Positions 23,933 to 37,015 are shown, counted from the first letter of the stretch. The stretch: DNA of 64,000 nt from Pteria penguin (GCA_035048485.1 CM068585.1:17341501-17405500); one strand, 5' to 3'. Made by a program: numbers and translations. Notes: generated by a model from the letters alone, not told the origin.

Positions 23933-26900
23933 ATGGGAGATCCTAGGTCACGATGGTGGGAGTCAAGGCCATTAGTGATGCGGTACACTTGGACTGTACT
24001 GATTTGTGTCTTGGAGCTGACGTCATCAAGCCTCTCACAGACCTTGAATCAGGAGAATTTTCACTTTACGCAGAAAATCTACAATGCCACAATCCCAGAA
24101 ATGGCACCCGGGAAGACTTACGTCACATCCGAAAAGAAAATGGGGATATTCATCTCACATCCCAAAATAAATGTCAAATACAAAATAGATAATGTAGATA
24201 GAAACAGTATATTTAAGGCAGAGGAAGTACGAGTGGGTAACTTTGTGTTCTTAAGAGTACGGACTCTTTCTAACAGTTTTGGCAACTTAAACCGAGAACT
24301 GGAAAGTGGATATCACTTGAAAATCAAAGCCATTGGCCAAATAAACCAAAGTAGTTCTACGACTGCTACCACAGATCTCATTATTACAGTGTTAGACAAG
24401 AATGACCTCTCACCTCTGTTTGATAAAGATACGTACAATGCGACGATTTGTGAAGACGCTGCTATGTTTTCTAGTGTTCTTACGGTGTCTGCGTCTGATG
24501 GAGACTCTGGTGTAAATTCAGAGATATACTACAAATTCATCCAAAAGACCAACATGTTTGCTATACATCCTACAACAGGGACTATCAGCGTGACCCACCA
24601 GCTGGATTATTACGTACAAAGTAGGTATGATTTCGACGTTGTTGCGATCGACCGGGGACCAAAAGTCAGAAGGCATAACGGCTTTACGAGAAGACAAGCC
24701 AAAATAACTATCTTCATTTCAAAAGCAAATTTTTATTCTCCCAAAATATCTTTTCGTAGCTTGCCCATTCTACGAGACGAGGGTCACGAAAATGGTCAAG
24801 CTGGCATTGTGTACGCTGTGTTAAGTGTTACGGATGAGGACTCAGGTGATCATGGTAAAATAGACGCTTTACGTATTGTGGATGATATCTCAGGGAGTTT
24901 TAAAATCTTTTCTACTCGCGACATCGAACAATATGAACTGGTGCTTGTCAAGAAACTTAACCAATCTCAGAATTTGGACAATTTCAATGTAGTGCTCGAA
25001 GTTTCGGACAAAGGAACGCCCCAGAAATTCAGCAGGGTAACAGTTCCTGTAAACATTCGTATGGTCAGTGAGAAGAGAAAACTTTTTGCTCAGCACGTAT
25101 TTAATGCAGCAGTTTCTGAAGACATTCCAAAGGGATCTTCCGTACTTTATTTGAAGTCAGCTGATCGAGATTTCGGAACATCTTCCGGGATTGAATATAC
25201 GATAGCATCCGGAAATGATCTAAATTTATTCGAAGTTCATAAAGGTACTGGACTCATTAGAACAGCAGCGCGTTTAGACGCAGAGACGACGAAGACAGTG
25301 ACCTTGACGATAAATACCCTTGACCTCAGCATTATCGGAGATGCTAGACGAGATTCAGTCGATGTGAACATCACGATTTTGGACTGTAATGATAATAGTC
25401 CAATTTTCAACATCAGTGAAACCAATATTGTAATTGATGAAAAAGTTACCACAGGGACTATTGTTTATATTGTCAAAGCAACAGATGCGGATACAGGAGA
25501 CAATGGCAGAATAAGTTTTTCCATTACTAACGTCGAGAGTGTTCCATTTTTGATAGACCATTTTACTGGAGCAATCCAACTTACTAATACATTAGACTAT
25601 GAGACAGATAAAAGACTCCATAAGGTCAAAGTAAGGGCTTCTGATTGGGGCAGTCCCTTTAGTAGAGAATCTGAAATCGTTCTTAACTTTCACTTGGGTA
25701 ACATCAATGACAACAAGCCGATGTTTGAGAGAGTGAACTGTTCTGGATATTTATCAAGGGAAGCTGATGTAGGTACTCATATTGTTACCATATCCGCCAT
25801 AGACCTAGATTACAGCCCTTTAAGCTACTACATTAAATCTGGCAATGATGATCTATGTTTTGCTATGGATGTGTCGTCCGGGATTTTGACCTTGAACTGC
25901 AGTATGGTTTATGACACAGCGAGTGAGAGGAAGCTCGTGGTAGGGGTCAAAGACGACACTTTTGAAGCGGATCCTGTCACTGTGACCCTCACGCTGGTAA
26001 ATAACAAGAAAACTGTTCAACTCTCTAACAAAGAAGCTAATGTACAATGTCAACAAACCAATGCATCCCAGCAACTAACCAACATTCTTCATTTATCGCG
26101 AAGTAATAACAAAGCCTCGGATGATTCTACCACAATGTTCCAGAGTCTTCAAGTTCAGAATCTGCATGCTCCACACTTCAACTCTTCCATGACTCGTTTG
26201 GTTAATATATCGGAAAATGTTGCCATAGGAACTCATGTTATGAAGGTCGATGCTTTTGACTCTGATGCCGGATACAACGGATTGTTGAAGTATTCTATCA
26301 TTGATGGTGACGCGGACGATCAGTTTATGATTGACCCCGCAACTGGTGACCTTGTTGTCATGGCAGCACTTGACAGGGAACACATAGCCAGGTATGATTT
26401 CGAGGTCTTGGTTTCTGACATGGCTTCTGTTGGCCTACAGAGGTCCTCCAGCATGATAATTTCAGTCAATATTTTAGATGAAAATGACAACAGACCGATG
26501 TTCGAAAAAGATTCGTATGAAGCAGAAATATCCGAGGGGATCCTCGTCAATGCCACAGTGATACAGGTGATCGCGAAGGACAGAGACGGCGGTCGTAATG
26601 GCAGGGTTCAGTATACTTTGGCCAGCGATTCCGACTTTTTTGCTGTAAATCCCATAAACGGCATCGTAACTGTGAATAAAGTATTAGATAGAGAGATACA
26701 GGAGGTTTACCTTGTTCCAATCAGAGCATATGACCTTGGAGAGAGGTCATTGTCCTCAACGACAACAGTCAAGGTCACGTTAATAGATGTTAATGACAAT
26801 GTGCCGCGATTTATACCGGAGATATACGAGATAAAACTTCGTGAGGATTTCCCTGTTGGGGCTGTTGTAGCTACATTGAAAGCAGAGGATTTGGATTTAG

Positions 26901-27299
26901 GTGATAATGGTAAAATGAAATACCAGCTTTTATATGGTGTAGAGGATATGTTCGAAATTGATGATGTCACGGGAGTTATTCGCCTAATCAAAGATCTAGA
27001 TTTTGAATCTCAGCAAGTGTATAATATCAGTGCGCATGCGTCTGATGGGGGCTCTCCGCCTTTAATGTCTGCTTGTTTTGTTAATATTGAAGTTATTGAT
27101 GTGAACGAAAATTTGGAAGCCCCAGTGTTTAGTCATTTCTATGAAGTTGGTTTGATAAAGGAGAATTTACCCGTAGGATCTGTTGTAATGGTCGTTAGTG
27201 CCACAGACCCGGATGCTTCCCAGACTGCACCCCTCAATCCAGTGGTATATTCAATCAGAGATGGATCCGGATTGGGGTTTTTCACCATAGACGCTGATG
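23933..27299 (+). CDS. FAT1: FAT1/2/3-class giant cadherin, first coding exon (partial gene)
   Basis: The exon encodes 1,122 residues plus one base. Residues 1-36 form a probable signal peptide with a hydrophobic core YTWTVLICVLEL. Cadherin repeats lie at about 50-163, 168-272, 276-376, 388-492, 497-598, 600-690, 755-857, 861-960, 964-1066, and a tenth starts at 1070. Calcium motifs are clear: DCNDNSPIF, INDNKPMF, DENDNRPMF, DVNDNVPRF, DVNENLEAPVF, DRE and DxD pairs. Repeats 3 and 6 lack full motifs. The weak repeat 6 and the non-cadherin linker at 691-750 with VQCQQT match the same place in vertebrate FAT1, as do MGIFISHP and FKAEE near the N terminus. FAT-class proteins act at the cell surface in adhesion, actin organisation and tissue polarity. 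The donor GATG|GTAAGT is at 27300, phase 1. A single ~3.3-kb first coding exon ending in phase 1 is, as I recall, also the human FAT1 arrangement. No frameshift is seen. FAT1 versus FAT2 or FAT3 cannot be resolved, since a mollusc probably has one pro-orthologue (kugelei type). Confidence 0.93.
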
Positions 27300-27525
27300 G
27301 TAAGTAACAATTGTTTCATTCTGTTGATGTAGTTCTTGTAGAAAGTGGATGCGATGTGTATGATTGAAGAATATTAAGGTTAAGATAAGTGCAGTCTGTG
27401 GGACCGAGGCAATGCAATGTCATGAGTATGTGGCCGAGACAAGACAGTGGACAACTGAATCTATAGTATATAAACATGTATATCATTGCCTCAAACTTGA
27501 ATACTATAGTTTCTCAGGGATATCG

Positions 27526-27572
27526 TAGACCTATATACATACGGTTTTTGTAGACCTATATACATACGGTTT
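27526..27572. repeat. Tandem duplication, ~24 bp x 2
   Basis: GTAGACCTATATACATACGG occurs twice in succession. Confidence 0.8.
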
Positions 27573-28323
27573 AGGAGGTGCAATATATTGAATAAGACTG
27601 TATGAGCGACCGAGAATTATGTGCGGCCGAGAAGTATGCGCGGTCAGTGCGGTGCAATGTAAACAATATACATGTACAACCGAGAGTTTATTCTTCCAGT
27701 ATACCGGTATGTGGCCGAGACTTTGTATAATGAAATAGTGAGACCATGTTGTAGTATATTCATAAGATTGTTTTGTGTATAGACGAGGCAGTAGAGAGTG
27801 TATGAAAGGCCAAGAGTTTGGAGTAAGTACAAATGTTACTTCTATTATGAGACACAACATTCTGCACTGTTACGATATTAAAATATGTATATACTAGTAT
27901 ACGTATGGACTTCACAACCTTGGCCTCGTCATTGTCATATCTCGGCCGCGCAATGTGCACTACATAGATTTAGAACGAAGTATGCACTGTTCAGACAATG
28001 TCATGAATTAGGCGGGGATGGCAGTGATATTTTATTTTTTCGTTACCTTTTTCATATGTATTTTTCATCGTAATAAACACTTTACAAGTATATGAAGCGG
28101 ATGTGTCTTGTCAGGTGATGTCAGTAACGCCCTAACATGAATACACATTATACCTGGTCCTATTACAGGAATTCGTACAGGAATAATTCCATTGAGTTGT
28201 TTGAATTTTACAAGGATAGGACGCTCGTTTCCTGTTTGCATGACTCAGTCGTGGATTTTCGGTACACTGACGATTGTCCTATGAAAAAGATAATGGTGAT
28301 TGTGGTTCAGTTAAAAAGAAACA

Positions 28324-28382
28324 AACGTAGGGGTGGGAAGGATATTGGTGACAACGTAGGGGTGGGAAGGATATTGGTGACA
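28324..28382. repeat. Tandem duplication, ~30 bp x 2
   Basis: ACGTAGGGGTGGGAAGGATA plus TTGGTGAC occurs twice in succession with no visible change; a recent duplication. Confidence 0.85.
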
Positions 28383-28599
28383 GCTATTTTTAAGGTCATT
28401 ATACAATATCCACGTCTCGATGCCAATTTAGTAATGATGACTTGAAATTAACGAATTATAGCATAGGAATGTGATGTAATACTTCTGCTCAATTATCTTC
28501 AACTAATACAAACAAAACAGCAAAATGACATAACTAGTGATATCTGTTACTATAAATCAATGTTGATCGTATAGTAGTGAGGTAAAACCCAAAATCAGA

Positions 28600-28965
28600 G
28601 TCGATCGGACCACTATAGCCATAATTAGGGCCCCGTCTGTCCGTCAGGAAAAAAATTTAACATTACCCGTATCTAATACACTGTTACAGGTAGAGCTTTA
28701 ATATGTGGCATGTGTGTTCCTTGTGACAAGACCTTTCGGTTGGTACCATAATTTTGATCAGGTGGCCTTGACGGTGACCTTTGGCCTTCATTTGAAAAAG
28801 TATAACATTGACCATAACTATTGAACCGTTAGAAGTATGGCTTTCATATATAATTTGGCATCTGCGTTCCTTATGACAAGACCTTTCTGCTGGTAACAAA
28901 TTAAGGTCAAGGTGACGGTGAAGGCATCCTGCGGTATCCATCCGACTTCGTCAGTTTTCTAGTTA
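28600..28965 (+). repeat. Dispersed 'CCTTGACGGTGACCTTTGG' repeat
   Basis: After CCCCGTCTGTCCGTC come two diverged units with GCTTTMATATRTGGCAT, GTTCCTTRTGACAAGACC and TTTCKGYTGGTAMCA. It belongs to the same broad family as 36637-37015 and 48308-48705. Confidence 0.6.
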
Positions 28966-31900
28966 TATATGTATACCATTGGCCTACATTGAATTCCTTG
29001 TATTGGAACTTTTTTCTGCATGGATATACAGTTGAAGAACTCCGATTCGATGTCGGAAACGTCTAGCTGGAGTGTATCTTATTTCAAAATCATGCCTTCC
29101 CCCAAACCATCTCTGTGTCTGTTTGTTTGAAATGATTAAAGCCGGACAGCTAACAATTAAACACTGTCGGGTGTTTATATGCTTAAACATGCAAAATTAG
29201 CATTATTATGCCAAATCTGATAAGGTGTAACGACTTCTTAAATTTAAGAGTAGCGTTTGAAAGTCAGCGCATAGAAATATTTTAAAGAAAGGCGACATGT
29301 AATATGATAGCTTCATTGAAAGCTGGGGCCAGGGGGATGTAACTCTAGCTGCAGTTTTAACAAGTAACGCGCAAGGTTCACTGACCAAGACGCGATGGAT
29401 GGATCCGAACAAAGGCTTCTTCGTCGGAACACCTTTATGATAGCTGGAGTTAAGGATCGTTGAATGCTTTTCAAGCACAGACGATAGCCTATATAGGAAG
29501 ATCGCCCAGATTTTCGGTCGGTCGAGCCTCGCAGTTTCTCCACCCAGTTTCCACCTTTGAAACTAATGCGACATTCAATACCACACATCGGCAAATTATT
29601 GCCAGGTTTTATTATTCATCACAATGAAGTCTTTTGTATATAATCCATTCATGATTAGAAGTAAAAGCTATAGTGGTACTGTTTTGAGTAAGAACAATCA
29701 TCTACTTTTCCTTACCGGCCAGGCCAGCCGCAAGATAGCTGTTGACTCGACTGATTTCAAAGCATGCGCCTTCTTGATATCCAAAATATTGACTGTCGTG
29801 ACAGCTCGTTGTATCGCCATGCTTGGAGTTCATTCAGAAATGACGAAGTATGCTTTCTTCATTTTTTGTTTTTGGAAATCGATGAGATTCTGCGAGTAAA
29901 GGTCTTGGTGAGTCACTGCGTTTATTGATTCTGGCAACAGCGTCGTGCAGTGCTTCAGACTCCTGTGTCGAAATGCAACGAGTTCAGTGCTCACCTGAAA
30001 TGTATCGAAATGTAGATATGGAAAAGACCATGGCAGCAGACCCGACCAGCTTACATACAGCTTAGCATTGGGCTGTGACTTGCAGACATACTGATACACA
30101 GCATGGCTGTATACTAGTATCCAACGGTTGAAAGCCATATTTATCGACAAAATAAGGACCATTTTGAATATGAATTTGTAACCTATATGACTAAGTACGT
30201 AAAGTATATTAGTGCAACAAACTATACATCAGACTTATACATTGGATAACTAGTGCAACTTTTAACCTCTTCAAACGTTAAAGAACTTTGCAGTTCGGGA
30301 AAATTCATCAAAATGCTTTTACAATAAGAAACATCCTTCATAATTAACATATTATATGTGAAGTGTATCTATTTTCCACCTCTTATCTGTACTTGATCTT
30401 ATATATGTATATGTTCATATTGCTCGAATGTCCATTGTATATTATGTATATCTGTAAGCTGTATAGCTTCTGATAAATAAAAAATACAACTATCCACAAA
30501 TTAACACCATCAATGGGAAATCACGTGACATTTGATAGTGCATATATGTAGTGGTGTTCCGGTTGTCGCTAATGGTTGATTGTCAATCGTTAATGCCTTC
30601 AATGTCGATAAGACCTGATATGATTGTCAAAAATCCGTTAATCGGCTTAATATATAAGGTACCAAATACGAAGTCTGATATAGACTTAAAGTCGAAGTCA
30701 CTGGTGCTAATGAGAAAAACGGCCCATTGAAGGGAACAACAATGCTGGTATCTTAATTGGGTCTCAAACAGGTTGGAAATAGCCCTTATTTGAGGGACAG
30801 TCACTAAATTGGGTAATAATCAAATTTACGTAGTAGTGAAATACTGAAAAATTAAATTTTGAAATTAAGATTTGAAAAATTTCAAAGCGAACATCTTTGC
30901 AATTTACTGTGCAGTACCCAATAAACGTGACAAAACCAGTTCAACTTTTTAACTTTCTGTTTTTGGATATTTGGGTAGACGTTTAAAAAGCCAACTTCTT
31001 TTGTAATCTATATTCATTATGTTATTGCCCTTTTGTTATTGCCCTTTTAAATTTGAAGTCAAAATTCTAAATTTCATTATTTTTGGTACTTGTTTACTTC
31101 TACTTTATCCTTGAATTGATTACTGAATACAGAGATTGTTACGCATCGGAGTGATTATCTCTCAAATGAGAGGTTGTCTCAGATTTGTTAAAGGAGAAGT
31201 TGTGTCAAACTTGTTAAAGGTCAAGGGCAAAGTTATGACTGTAATCTTAAAATATGTATAAAACAATTGGTAAAATCACATCACGTGGACAACCGATTAT
31301 ATTCGATTATCGATTATGAACGTTCAACCGATTCCTAATTACGACTTGATAGTTCGATTAGCGTCCACAACAATTTACAGATTTGGATGACTATATCAAC
31401 ACGGACAGGTGGGTTCCTTGAGCAGAACATGATCAGCTTGGTAATGGCCAGTCGAAGACCAGAGTCGGACAATATGTCCTTGCAACTGTATACAGCTCTA
31501 TCTCGGCGGTTTATCTCTGTTTATCAACTGTTTACTCAACAGTTTATAAACTTGAACAAAACCTTATTTACCTTCGTAAAACTGGGGTACTGCAAGGGGA
31601 ATTTCGTTTGATTTCATGCTGTAACGTCGATATTCTCACTGAACCGATATTCTCAATGAAAGATATAAAGATGCAGAAAATTATCCCATTCCAAAACTAA
31701 TCTGGTCATGCCGATCTGTAATCGTAATACAGTCATCACTATTAAAATGGTCCTGTGTGGCTGGCCGAAAGGATTTTATCACCGTAAACTTTAATAATAA
31801 CCCGTCGCACCTGTTTCGGATGAAAATCAAACGTGTTTGCTTTCTTCTGAAAAATAGGGATATTATAGTCTTATGTTGTCCTAAACGTTTTGAGTTCTAT

Positions 31901-32167
31901 GTAAATTAGTCCCACTGGCTGCCAGGGGACAGCGCTTAATGTTAAGTCCATACGTTGTAGGATCGTATGTAAATATTGTTATGTTGTAAATATCCGTCTA
32001 TTATTTTTGCTAGACAATCTTAACGTGTTATGAGGGGATGTTTCACAACTACGGTTGTATCAAAGTCGGTTGCAAAGAGAGCCCTTTGTATGTGTTCAAA
32101 ATGATTTTAAATCAAAAAATGAAAAGTAAGCACTTACATGTACCTTGTGCTTACCTGTTACATCTTG

Positions 32168-32193
32168 TTTATTATTATTATTATTATTATTAA

Positions 32194-32266
<73 letters not shown>

Positions 32267-32268
32267 AT
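32168..32268. repeat. (TTA)n microsatellite
   Basis: About 100 bp of TTA/ATT trinucleotides with two AATA interruptions. Confidence 0.95.
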
Positions 32269-32707
32269 TTTGCTTGACCTTTGTTAATGAACTAATGTAT
32301 CTTAATCAGTAAAATAACTTTTGGTTACGTTATAAGGAAATAATGTTTTCTTACGTATATTGTTGATAGATAGAGGAGGTAGCGACACTTTACCCTAGGG
32401 CGGGTGTAGTTGTCTAGTATTAATGGTAGGAGGGCCGATTTAGATGCCCTTCTGTGCCTTGGAGGAGTTTATATAAGCTAGGTCCAATAATGATGTATCA
32501 CAACACATACACAATAGCAAGGGACGTTATATTACAAATTTGTCATCTAACGCTTTATCACCATACTGTTATAGTAGTTATTGCATTGCGCAACATGTAG
32601 ACAATTATAAAGCTAACGTAATTAAGTTAGTAGTGGGACAAGACTTGATCATATGGTCCGAGGTTCGAATCCCTGACCTTACCGACCTTTTCTTCTTTGG
32701 GATGAAT

Positions 32708-32999
32708 GCCGGTGTGGCTCTGTGGATAAGATGTTCGACTGGTGATCGAGAGGTCCCGGGTTCAATTCTCGCCCTGGGCGCACCGCTGTTCTGTCTTTCG
32801 GATGAGACAGTAAAAACCGAGGTCCCGTGTCACGGTAGGCGTGGCACGTGAAAGATCCCTCACTGCTTCGGGTGGATCCCTCACTGCTTCGGGTGGGTCT
32901 GTTGCAAAGGTCTAAATTTGTATGTTATGCATCAGGCAGATGCCGTCATTTTACACGTGAAATAATCGTGGAGTGACGTAAAACAATAATCAATCAATC
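32708..32999 (+). mobile_element. tRNA-derived SINE, full length, with 21-bp internal duplication
   Basis: A box TGGCTCTGTGG (32715-32725), B box GGTTCAATTC (32759-32768), middle TGTCTTTCGGATGAGACAG, core CATCAGGCAGATGCCGTCAT and tail GAGTGACGTAAAACAATAAT with CAATCAATC. ATCCCTCACTGCTTCGGGTGG occurs twice in tandem (32855-32875 and 32876-32896), where other copies have one. A second B-box-like GGTTCGAATCC about 45 bp upstream may be the remnant of another head. Confidence 0.88.
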
Positions 33000-33983
33000 T
33001 TTGAGATGAATCGAGGTTCTCTGCGTTGGAACACTAACTTTTCACCACGACTAAGTAGAACGATGTTTTCAGTCAGATTCGTCTTCAGATGTGTTGAAAT
33101 ATTATTCTTAAGAAAGTAAAACCTTTAAGCAGAGGCTTTATTTATAAGAGTAATGAATATCATAATGCATTAGTGAATAATGATACATTTTCATTTTGCA
33201 AACAGAGAGTGCCATTAATGTCAAACACAATGTTTTGTGAGATTGCAATGCATTTTTTTGTACACCGTATTGAAATTTATAAGGTCAGTTTGTATTATAA
33301 TTGATTTGCTATGTGTCAATGATAATCGTAATGTTTTCTAACAAAAGGATACATTTTTGCTTTTTCTCCGCGCATTTGTCATGCTTGCTTTCGGCGCCTG
33401 CCGAGCATTTTCTGGGCGTCTTCCGCTTGTTTCAGAACATCACAACGGTTGTCTATATTAAGCATGGCTCGAATTTTGAAAGTGAAAAATGTTATACTTA
33501 TGATATAATGTAAGAAAAGTATCGTATAAATGCAAATGACCTCATATTTCATTACGATTTAACGGTAGAGCAAGTTAAGTAATCTATGCCTATGGAGACA
33601 GGTTTCTACCACGACTTCCCGCATGCTGTTACGGACAGTCTGAATGACAAATTCCTCCATATCCAGAATAAAGCATTTTAATGTTCGACTTTTTGTGAAT
33701 GAGAGAATTGCTTTAAAGTACATGTTGAATAATATGGACTGCACTTATTGAGATAAGACAGTCATGGGTCACATTTCTAATTAGTCCACATTTCCTCCAA
33801 TATCTTACATTATAAATTGTATCGTTGCAGACGGTATAAAAGGTGTTAATTGCGCGGTATCATAACATGAGGATGTGTATCATATTTCACCATACTACAG
33901 TGTTTAACGACAGGGCTATATTCAGTTTACATAGATTTTTCACACCTACACACTTGGTTTAAATCTGAAGTGGAGATAATGGT

Positions 33984-34056
33984 CGATCTTCTTGTCAGTT
34001 GTCGGATAGAGCTAAAGGAGTCCATTAGCTCTACCCGACAACTGACAAAAAGATCG
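33984..34056. repeat. Long hairpin, 32-bp arms, 9-bp loop
   Basis: The left arm 33984-34015 (CGATCTTCTTGTCAGTTGTC...) pairs with 34025-34056; two mismatches in 32. A nested palindrome AGATCGTCC-AGGCCA-GGACGATCT follows at about 34051-34074. Confidence 0.85.
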
Positions 34057-34222
34057 TCCAGGCCAGGACGATCTTCTTCTTTGTCTGTTAGGTTTCCTAA
34101 CTGTTCTAACTGAGGATCACTTTAACTAGCAGAGACGGCCTTCACATATTGTGTCCAAAAATGTGTTAGTTTTTAGAAATGTTTATCGATTGATAATGAT
34201 GTTTAATTCGTCTCCATCACCT

Positions 34223-34383
34223 TAGTGGGATCATGGTAACTAGTGATGTACCCCTACCCGACTCGTTGCTATTTTGACGTTTTCAGTTGTCAGAATCAGA
34301 ATATCAGAATATGTTATTGTCAACACTATCAATCAATAGTACAGAGATATTGTCGGGTAGGAGTACATTATGGTAGTTAAGAT
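34223..34383. repeat. Possible small MITE with imperfect terminal inverted repeats
   Basis: TGTACCCCTACCCGAC (34247-34262) and GTCGGGTAGGAGTACA (34352-34367) are complementary with one mismatch. Weaker similarity extends outward to GATC on both sides. Internal sequence is non-coding. Confidence 0.4.
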
Positions 34384-34492
34384 CTTTCGGTCAAGTATAC
34401 CCGAGATTGTGTTGGACTTGGAAGTTGGAAGATTTTTTAGAATACATATATACATAAAGTTGCTGAAGCCAGTGGTCTTCATTTGACGAATT

Positions 34493-34768
34493 AGCGTGGT
34501 GTTGCGTAATCGGTTAGGTGATTGACTCGTGACTGAGAGGTCTCAAGATCGAGTCCCGTCGGTGACTCGTCGATATCCTGTCTTTGGGATGAGAGAGTAA
34601 AAAACCGAGGTCCCATGTCATGGTAGACGTGGCACGTTAAAGATCCTCATTGTTTCGGGTGAATCCGATGCATAGGTCTTAATTTCTATGCATTGCATAT
34701 AAGTATGCCGTCACCAAATAAGTACAATGCTCAGTGTATGACGTAAAACTAGAATCAAACAAACAAAT
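34493..34768 (+). mobile_element. tRNA-derived SINE, diverged
   Basis: The B-box-like GATCGAGTCCC, TCCTGTCTTTGGGATGAGAG, GGTCCCATGTCATGGTAGAC, CATTGTTTCGGGTG and ATGCCGTCACC occur in the same order as in 32708-32999. The A box is worn. Confidence 0.75.
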
Positions 34769-36120
34769 CATTGGGCAAATTTTTGTTCATTAGCATTTGC
34801 TTTACCCATGCATGTCTGAATGATCCTGGTATTGACTTCAAGAATCAAAAAGTCTAACAGGAATAAAATAAAATTTTACAGACAAAATAGTAATTTAATA
34901 TCAGTATCCGAGATTGCAAACACAGGACGTATGAAAAGGTCACAAGAAATTGATAAAAGTAATTGATTTAACTGTACAAGAGGCATTTTTGCAAAACGAA
35001 GACGGTCTGCGGTAAGAATTCTGACTCTTAAAGCTATTGCTCATTCGCATACTCTGCAAACGATATCGCAAGTAACGACATACGCTAAATTCACTAATGT
35101 ATGCTCCGTATGAAATACTGGAGAGTGATATGTCTCGTAAAGAGTACATGTACATGATATACAAATGATTTGTTAAACACAAGCAAGTGGCATTAAGGAC
35201 TTGTTGATGACATGTCACGTGATATAATATATAGATTCTTACAAACGTGCATAAGTTTCATGCCTTCCTAATCTAAAATCACTTGAAAATGAAGACGTAT
35301 GAACAAAGGAGACATTGAAAGACGACAAAACGTGTACATCACCACTTCAATAGTCATCCATTTCTCTTAAGAACCCTGTTATGTGTCTCGTGCAGCTCCG
35401 GCGTTCCTTTGTTCCTTTAGGGTCAAGGTCAATCAGCTGGGTTCATTCCATGACAGATATGATTCTGTAATCTCTGCGTTTACAATTAATCTGTATCTGC
35501 ATTGCGTTTACTTCGACGACATTGCCTACATTTTTTAGTGTTTACGCGGCAAACAATAATTTTCAATTTCGAAAGCATTTAATGAAAAAATTTTGTTTCA
35601 TTTGTTTTAAAAGTGAATTTTAGGAAATGGCATAAGTATGGATATGTCTGGCCTAGGGAACGTCCCGATACGTTAGGTTTTAAGTGCTTTGATAAAGCTG
35701 AGATGAACTTACTTTCAGAGAAGACTGCTTTAATGTTTGGTATGTCAATGCTGATAACAGTATGAATAGAGCTTTTCATTAACAATGATTTGCCAGTTTA
35801 TGTTAACATCGGAGTTATGATAAACTTGTCACTTTGGCCTGCTGGATGTAATGGATTGCTCTCGCTTATTAGTGGTCACTCGCTACGGCCATGGTTTCTG
35901 TTTATATTTCTTCAGATTAAGGCATTAATCAGTGTCAATTTGGTATGGATGAAAACAAAAATGTTTTAATAACGACTATTATTTCATTTTGTAATTGGAG
36001 ATATGCATAGACCTATATTAATGTGTTATTGATGCACTTAGCATACTAATATGAAGTACACAATGTGACATGTCTGCCATTTTCAACATTTGAATTTTTA
36101 TTTTGTTAGAGTGAACACAA

Positions 36121-36255
36121 GATAACGTCACATTTATGATAACGACACATCTATGACAACGACATAACTATGACAACGACTCGACAATGATACAACTATG
36201 ACAACGACACAACTATGACAGGGACACAACTATGATAACATCTCATCTATGATAA
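36121..36255. repeat. ~18-bp degenerate tandem repeat
   Basis: CTATGACAACGACACAA-like units occur about seven times, e.g. ACAACTATGACAACGACAC, with occasional ATGATAAC variants. Confidence 0.75.
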
Positions 36256-36636
36256 GTTTGCCTCCTGCTTCAGTGTCGTCATATATTATTATCAAAGGGT
36301 CTTATAATACAATGTAATTAGTAATATACATATGTACAGTTTGTATCATTTTAACTCAAACACGTGAAATTTTAAGATAATACTGAGTTTAATGTGTAAA
36401 TATGTTTGTGTATGCGGCGAATACTTCATATTCATTTGTCCGTCGACTGTCTGACTGTTTGTCTGTGGTACCTCTATTATCGTAAGCATGATGTTTGTTG
36501 ACTTGTCTTGTCCACTGGACACATTGCACTATCCTTCATGCGTCATCTTCAGATCTTTTCAGTAACATATAATATAAGCTAATACTGATTTAAGGGGTAG
36601 GGTGCTTTAGCAAATTTCCATGATAGTCGTATTTTT

Positions 36637-37015
36637 TCTCCCGCTTTTTGCGAAAGCATGGGGGCATTTAATCTCATTTTTCTGTCCATCCGTCCCTCTG
36701 TCTGTCCGTATGTCCGCATGCCAGAAAAACTTTAACCTTGGTCATAAATTTTTAACCGTAAGACGTAGGGCCTTCATATTTGGCATGTGTGTCCCTAAAT
36801 GCCTTTCCGTTGGTACCAAAATTTTTATCATGTGACGTTGACCGTGACCTTTGAACTACTTCAATGTAACTTTTGAACTGTAAGACGTAGGGCTTTCATA
36901 TTTGGCATGTGTGTCCCTAAGTGCAATACATTTCCATTGGTAACAGATTTTTTTTATCATGTGACATTGACCGTGACCTTTGACCTACTTCAATGTAACT
37001 TTTAGCCGTAAGAGG
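36637..37015 (+). repeat. Palindrome-headed dispersed repeat, CCCGCTTTTTGCG family (copy 1)
   Basis: Head TCTCCCGCTTTTTGCGAAAG with ATGGGGGCA, then a run of CTGTCCATCCGTCCCTCTGTC. Then come about two and a half ~122-bp units marked by CCGTAAGACGTAGGGC, TTCATATTTGGCATGTGTGT and GACCGTGACCTTTGA. It is non-coding. Confidence 0.7.

Noticed and set aside
27300..27307. Ending of the cadherin frame at TAA 27305-27307 as a true C terminus
   Set aside because: It would stop in the middle of a cadherin repeat; the GTAAGT donor and in-phase second exon explain it better.
32761..32851. tRNA gene candidates from A and B boxes in SINE heads (also 10870, 38949, 39454, 41725)
   Set aside because: The heads lack a closing acceptor stem and continue into SINE bodies; only 11190-11260 folds as a true tRNA.
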